Below are positions 59,647 to 64,000 of a DNA stretch of 64,000 nucleotides, one piece after another. The translations under genes were made by a program, and so were the position numbers. The notes under the pieces are model-generated. The model worked only from the letters and a program-made list of their open reading frames with translations. It had not been told where the DNA came from and did not search any database. Numbering within the stretch: the first letter of the stretch is position 1; every line of letters starts with the position of its first letter. Source of the stretch: Gordionus sp. m RMFG-2023 (taxonomy: Eukaryota > Nematomorpha > Gordioida > Chordodea > Parachordodidae); NCBI RefSeq assembly GCF_954871325.1, contig NC_088779.1:20834846-20898845 (forward strand), given 5' to 3'.

Positions 59647-62600
59647 ATAATATTCGAAATCCATCAATGGATTTTACCACCGGATAAATCAGTCATTTCG
59701 CAATTCCATATAAATTATCTATAGTTTAATTTTGTATATTCTGTTTAAAATTTTTAATTATTTTTATAAAAACTAATCAATATCTCTGAAATAAATATCT
59801 CAAAAAATATATATTTATATTGTTGCCATATATTTTTAAAAATAAGATTTAAACCGAAGCATTATAAAGTAGCTATATACCCTGGTTGAGTCTTGTATCA
59901 GGAAAAGCAACACTTTTTCCTAAAATGAAATTATTAGTGAAACTTTATAAATTTGTTATTTCCACTAAACTTTAATTTTAAAATATGGCCAAATTAGCAA
60001 TTTTAATTGCCATCATATCTGCTGACGTACGGATTTCTACTAATATCTTAAACCAAAACACTCAATATGGTTTGTTTAAAAATTTCTTTCATATTAATAA
60101 AGAATATAAATAGGTCGTTTAAAATTTTATTGAAAAAATTAAGGTTAGATCCTACTAAGAATATTTACTCATAACAAATCTCTCAAATTTGAATATTAGT
60201 TGAAATGGTAAGACCAGTCATAATAATTTAGTGCCCTGCACGGGGGGGGTATCCTACGCCAGTTGATTGATCTTTTAAAATGAAGATAATTAATTAATAT
60301 AATATATTTCGCTCATCTTATTTATTATAATTGTAGTGTTTGTATATTTTTTGTTCTATCTTGAATCTCGATATCAATTTTCACCAAATTTCCTTATTTT
60401 AAATTAATTTATTATTTTAAAAAATGTTATCCTGCAAACAACCTAAAAGCCCCCCCCCCCCCACTCCCACCTTATAAAAATAATGGATGAGTGATATATG
60501 CAAATGCATACTTAGCTTTTTATGAATAGAATATCATATAAATAAATTCCAATTTTAAATACTGAAAATTTTGACGATATCATTAAATATTAATTCGTTA
60601 TAATAAATCATCAAATCTGAGCATCTATTAACTCATAAATTGTAAATAATTAAAGAATACAAATGATGCCAAGAAGGGAAGGAGATAATAAATAAGATTA
60701 TATTAAATTTGCTAAAGTTAATAATTATATAATTTTTTTTAGTTATATACTGAAAATTAGTTTGTGATATCATCTAAATAAGGTAAAAAAAAAATAGCAT
60801 AATATTTCTATGTATATTATAGTTAAACTAAACTGTAAGTTAGTCCTTTTTTAGTGAATAGTCTGCATGACATTGTTATTCTGTGATATTTAATAAATAA
60901 TTTTTTTGCCTTTTAAAGTCCAAAAGACCAAAACGCTCATCAACAAAGATTACTAAGATTTTTTTAAAATATATATATTTTTTTATATCTTTTAATATAA
61001 AATAAATACCCAATTAACTTAAAATTAAAATTGATTTGGAGTCTAAAAATTAAAGTCTATAAAAATGATAAATATATCTTCTAAGATATTGCTCAGTTAC
61101 AAAATATTTAAAATAAGGATGGATATTATGATATGTGAAATGGTAAAAAAAAATATATCTGAGAGGTAAATTTGAAAATTAAAAAAAATTAAGAGGCGAC
61201 CCAATCTTATTTAAATAAATGGACAGTTTAAAAGCCAAATATAAATTGTTAACTAGGTCATATGAGCTTTATTCTATACTTATTTGATATAAAAATAATA
61301 AAGATTCTTATCAGTATTTAGGATGCGTTCTACTTTCTTCTAAAAATGTGGACAAATTTTCTCTATTTTTACTGAAGAAACCGGTAAGGAAAATAATTTT
61401 TTTTAGCTATTTCTCGTCATGTTTCTTTAAAAAAATTTTTTTTAAAGTATATAATTAGGGAGAGAGGAAGAAGGAGGCATATAAAATCATTTTTTTAGAG
61501 CATGGCTAGTCCAATATTTTAATTTTATTGATGTTGTGTCGGCCCGGACCTGCCTTGGTCACGTCTTATTCTTCAGGACTTTAATCTATATCATATAATT
61601 GTTAAGATTGACAAATTGTTAAAATTGTTAAGTTTTTTTTATAATATTTGGAATCTTCGATTTTTTTTTTTTTTGGGGGGGGGGGGGGTATATATAAAAC
61701 GCATTTTTTCACTTCATTATTAAAGTTCTATGTTTATTGGCGGTGTCCTATTTTTAATGGAAATAGGATAGGCGAAGTTTTAATTTTTATATGAGAGATA
61801 GGAAAATAAGCAAATTTTACATTTTGTCCTTGGCACATTTAATATATTTTATAAAAAATAAATATGATTTCAAGTTGAATATAATAGTATTAATTTAAAA
61901 CTATTTTTTTAATACTAATTCTACATACCCTGAATTCACAGTTATTGCCAACGTGAATGGAAGAAAGAGGCTAAAAATACAAAATAATCTAATATTCATA
62001 GTTACAATTCAGGCTATATTGAGGTATTAAACCAAAACCTTATCCCAGAGAATTTCAAAACACAAAATGTTGTGTATTTTTGAAGTGAATTTTAAAAGTA
62101 AACTGGAATTTTTTGGAAAAGAATTCCCTTCACGCGTTCGCACTAATTGTGAATTCCGGGTAAGACTACTGCCAAATATTGGAAGAAAGAAAAGAAAATT
62201 TGAAAATTTAATTTAAAGAAATACTCTTTTTTTATCAAAATATATAAAGCCTGTCCAAAACCTTTTTTTTAAAAAATCTTTTCCTTGTAATTTAAAAAAA
62301 ATATCCTTAATAGTTTACTAAAAAAAATTAAAATTGTAAAAGTTATTCTGTCAAAAAAATTTTCTCAAGTTATGGAATTTGGAAATAGTCTAATATACAA
62401 AGTAAGGTTTAGATTTGAGCTCCATAGAATTTGATTTCCAAACTTTAAGCAAATTTTTTAGTTGATTTACCAAAAATTCTTATTAATTATTTATAATTTA
62501 GAAAAATAATATTTTGATTTTGATAAGTGTCCGAATACGAGAAAAAATTTCTAGTTTTCCTTTTTTTTAGTTATAAAAAAAGAAATAGCTATTTAAAAAA

Positions 62601-63200
62601 AATTCTTCCTTGCATATGTTTATATAATATATTTTTGAATTCGTTTAATTTTTTTTAGTTATCAAGGTTATACAGCTATTAAAACTATATTTAAAAACAT
62701 GAATGTCTCATTTTAGTTATTTGTATTTTAACTACTAATATAAAACCGGAAAGTTCTCGGGAATTTCGGGCATATAGCCGGGAACTAAATTCAAAATTTC
62801 CATTAATATTCCTGGAAATATCTAATTAATTCCTTATAAAAAGATTATACACATACCATATCACAATATTTTGATTTTACTAAAGGGATTTTTTTTTATA
62901 TTAAATGATTTTATTTTATATCCTTATAAAGATTATAACTAATATTTTAAACCTGAACTACATCGCAAAGTTACACATATTTAGTTAGTAATTTTTTTTT
63001 TATAAGGTAAAGTTATATATTTTAACTTTTAGGTAACATTCTTTTCAAGAATATAATCTCCTTTGATCAGTTAAAAATTTATGTTGAGATTATGAGGATT
63101 TTATTAATACTTTTATACAAGCTGAGTTAATTTACAATATTACAATAATTTAATTTATAACTAATATACTTTTCTAGAATCTCTCTTATTTGAATATTTA
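59647..63200. other. Intergenic, nothing recognised
   Basis: About 3.5 kb of AT-rich DNA. It contains homopolymer runs (eight G's near 60242, about 13 C's near 60450, about 14 G's near 61675 after a long T-run) and a patch at 61540-61570 with GTCGGCCCGGACCTGCC. No reading frame, terminal repeat or RNA gene can be named. Confidence 0.4.
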
Positions 63201-63322
63201 AAAATGATAAATCGAATATATCACAAGAACCAAATTATTTTTTAATCATTCCAACATCAACAAAAACTAATACGAATTTTCTTGGCGAAAGTGATCAGAG
63301 TAAGTGAAAAACGGAAAAAGTT

Positions 63323-63520
63323 TTGTGTTGTGAGATTAACCATTTTACGGCAAACATATTTTTTCCTCTTTTCAATGATTTTGAACCAAACAATGATAAA
63401 ATAATATCTGTCATGGATGCAGTTAATGCCCTAATTGAAAAATTAAACCTGATTTCGGAGTTCTCGCAAAATTTCGATCAAGGGATTTGGGAAAATGTTG
63501 AAGTATGATTGTTAAAAGAC
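63323..63520 (+). CDS. Possible exon of an unknown gene
   Basis: An open stretch whose methionine at 63414 opens MDAVNALIEKLNLISEFSQN followed by FDQGIWENVE and a GTATG splice-donor-like site. It is less AT-rich than its surroundings and looks helical. Further open pieces follow at about 63520-63620 (SSNEMYRMEFGLILEEPIPK) and 63640-63725 (TTELENGNISSANCDIIIEE). I could not join them in one consistent way and recognise no family. Confidence 0.35.
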
Positions 63521-64000
63521 TTTTAACGATTCCTCCAATGAAATGTATCGGATGGAATTTGGTCTTATTTTGGAAGAACCCATTCCAAAATTCGCAATGA
63601 AATTGGCAATAAACGCGTAGATCCATGAAATGTAATTTATATTTATAGCATAGAGTTATTACCACTGAATTGGAAAATGGAAATATATCATCAGCAAATT
63701 GTGATATTATTATAGAAGAAGGGCATGAGTTGAACTTCTCATTCTCCAATTCATTAATATTTAGTATATCTAATTCATTATTTTAGGCTAAAAATATTTG
63801 TCAAAATATTTTGATTTTCAGCCAATTATCACATTTTTACAAAGCTCCTCAAAATGCTCCAAAATTCCACATTTCCCGAAGTATCCGAAAATTTACAATA
63901 GTAATTTTAAACTTTCCTTCCTCCTAAATTTATGGTTTTTTTCTTGAAAATATTGATATATTTTCCCGGTCTTCATTGTAGCATTCCAATAATTAAGGAA

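Noticed and set aside
1-64000. CRISPR arrays, bacterial operons, riboswitches
   Set aside because: The DNA is eukaryotic with spliced genes; no regularly spaced direct repeats with unique spacers were seen.

Overview
The window is a piece of an AT-rich (by eye roughly 75-80% A+T) animal nuclear genome. Introns follow GT-AG, genes are split, and the host proteins are animal or eukaryotic families: a BAG3/starvin-like co-chaperone, folylpolyglutamate synthase (FPGS), replication protein A 32 kDa subunit (RPA2) and a BTB-BACK protein. I cannot place the species. Intron sizes range from about 60 bases to 7.5 kb, and the long introns and intergenic stretches are filled with transposon remains.

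Layout. 1-3.7 kb: 3' part of an old, broken Ty3/gypsy element. 4.07-6.25 kb: BAG-domain gene (+, two exons). 6.25-12.7 kb: intergenic, with a hAT relic and palindromic MITEs. 12.75-31.69 kb: FPGS on the minus strand, 16 exons that join in frame into 570 codons; its introns hold hAT elements, MITEs and a mitochondrial rRNA insertion. 32.2-35.2 kb: a young, compact LTR element with a 5-bp target duplication, sitting in the short interval between FPGS and the divergent RPA2 gene. 35.34-41.14 kb: RPA2 (+, six exons; last intron 4.76 kb, containing a Tc1/mariner-type element nested in a palindromic MITE). 41.2-55.4 kb: no gene; a layered transposon deposit with a 307-bp hAT MITE, three copies of a ~1.95-kb TIR element in alternating orientation, two short LTR elements inserted into two of those copies, and a degenerate tandem repeat. 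55.5-58.5 kb: BTB-BACK gene (+). 58.9-59.65 kb: small coiled-coil gene (+, five exons seen, start not found). 59.65-63.2 kb: nothing recognised. 63.3-63.9 kb: possible exons of an unknown gene running towards the window edge.

The host genes are unrelated housekeeping functions: protein quality control (BAG), one-carbon metabolism (FPGS), DNA replication and repair (RPA2). FPGS and RPA2 are divergently arranged; without the LTR element their start codons would lie about 0.7 kb apart, so they may share a promoter region. BAG and FPGS are convergent.
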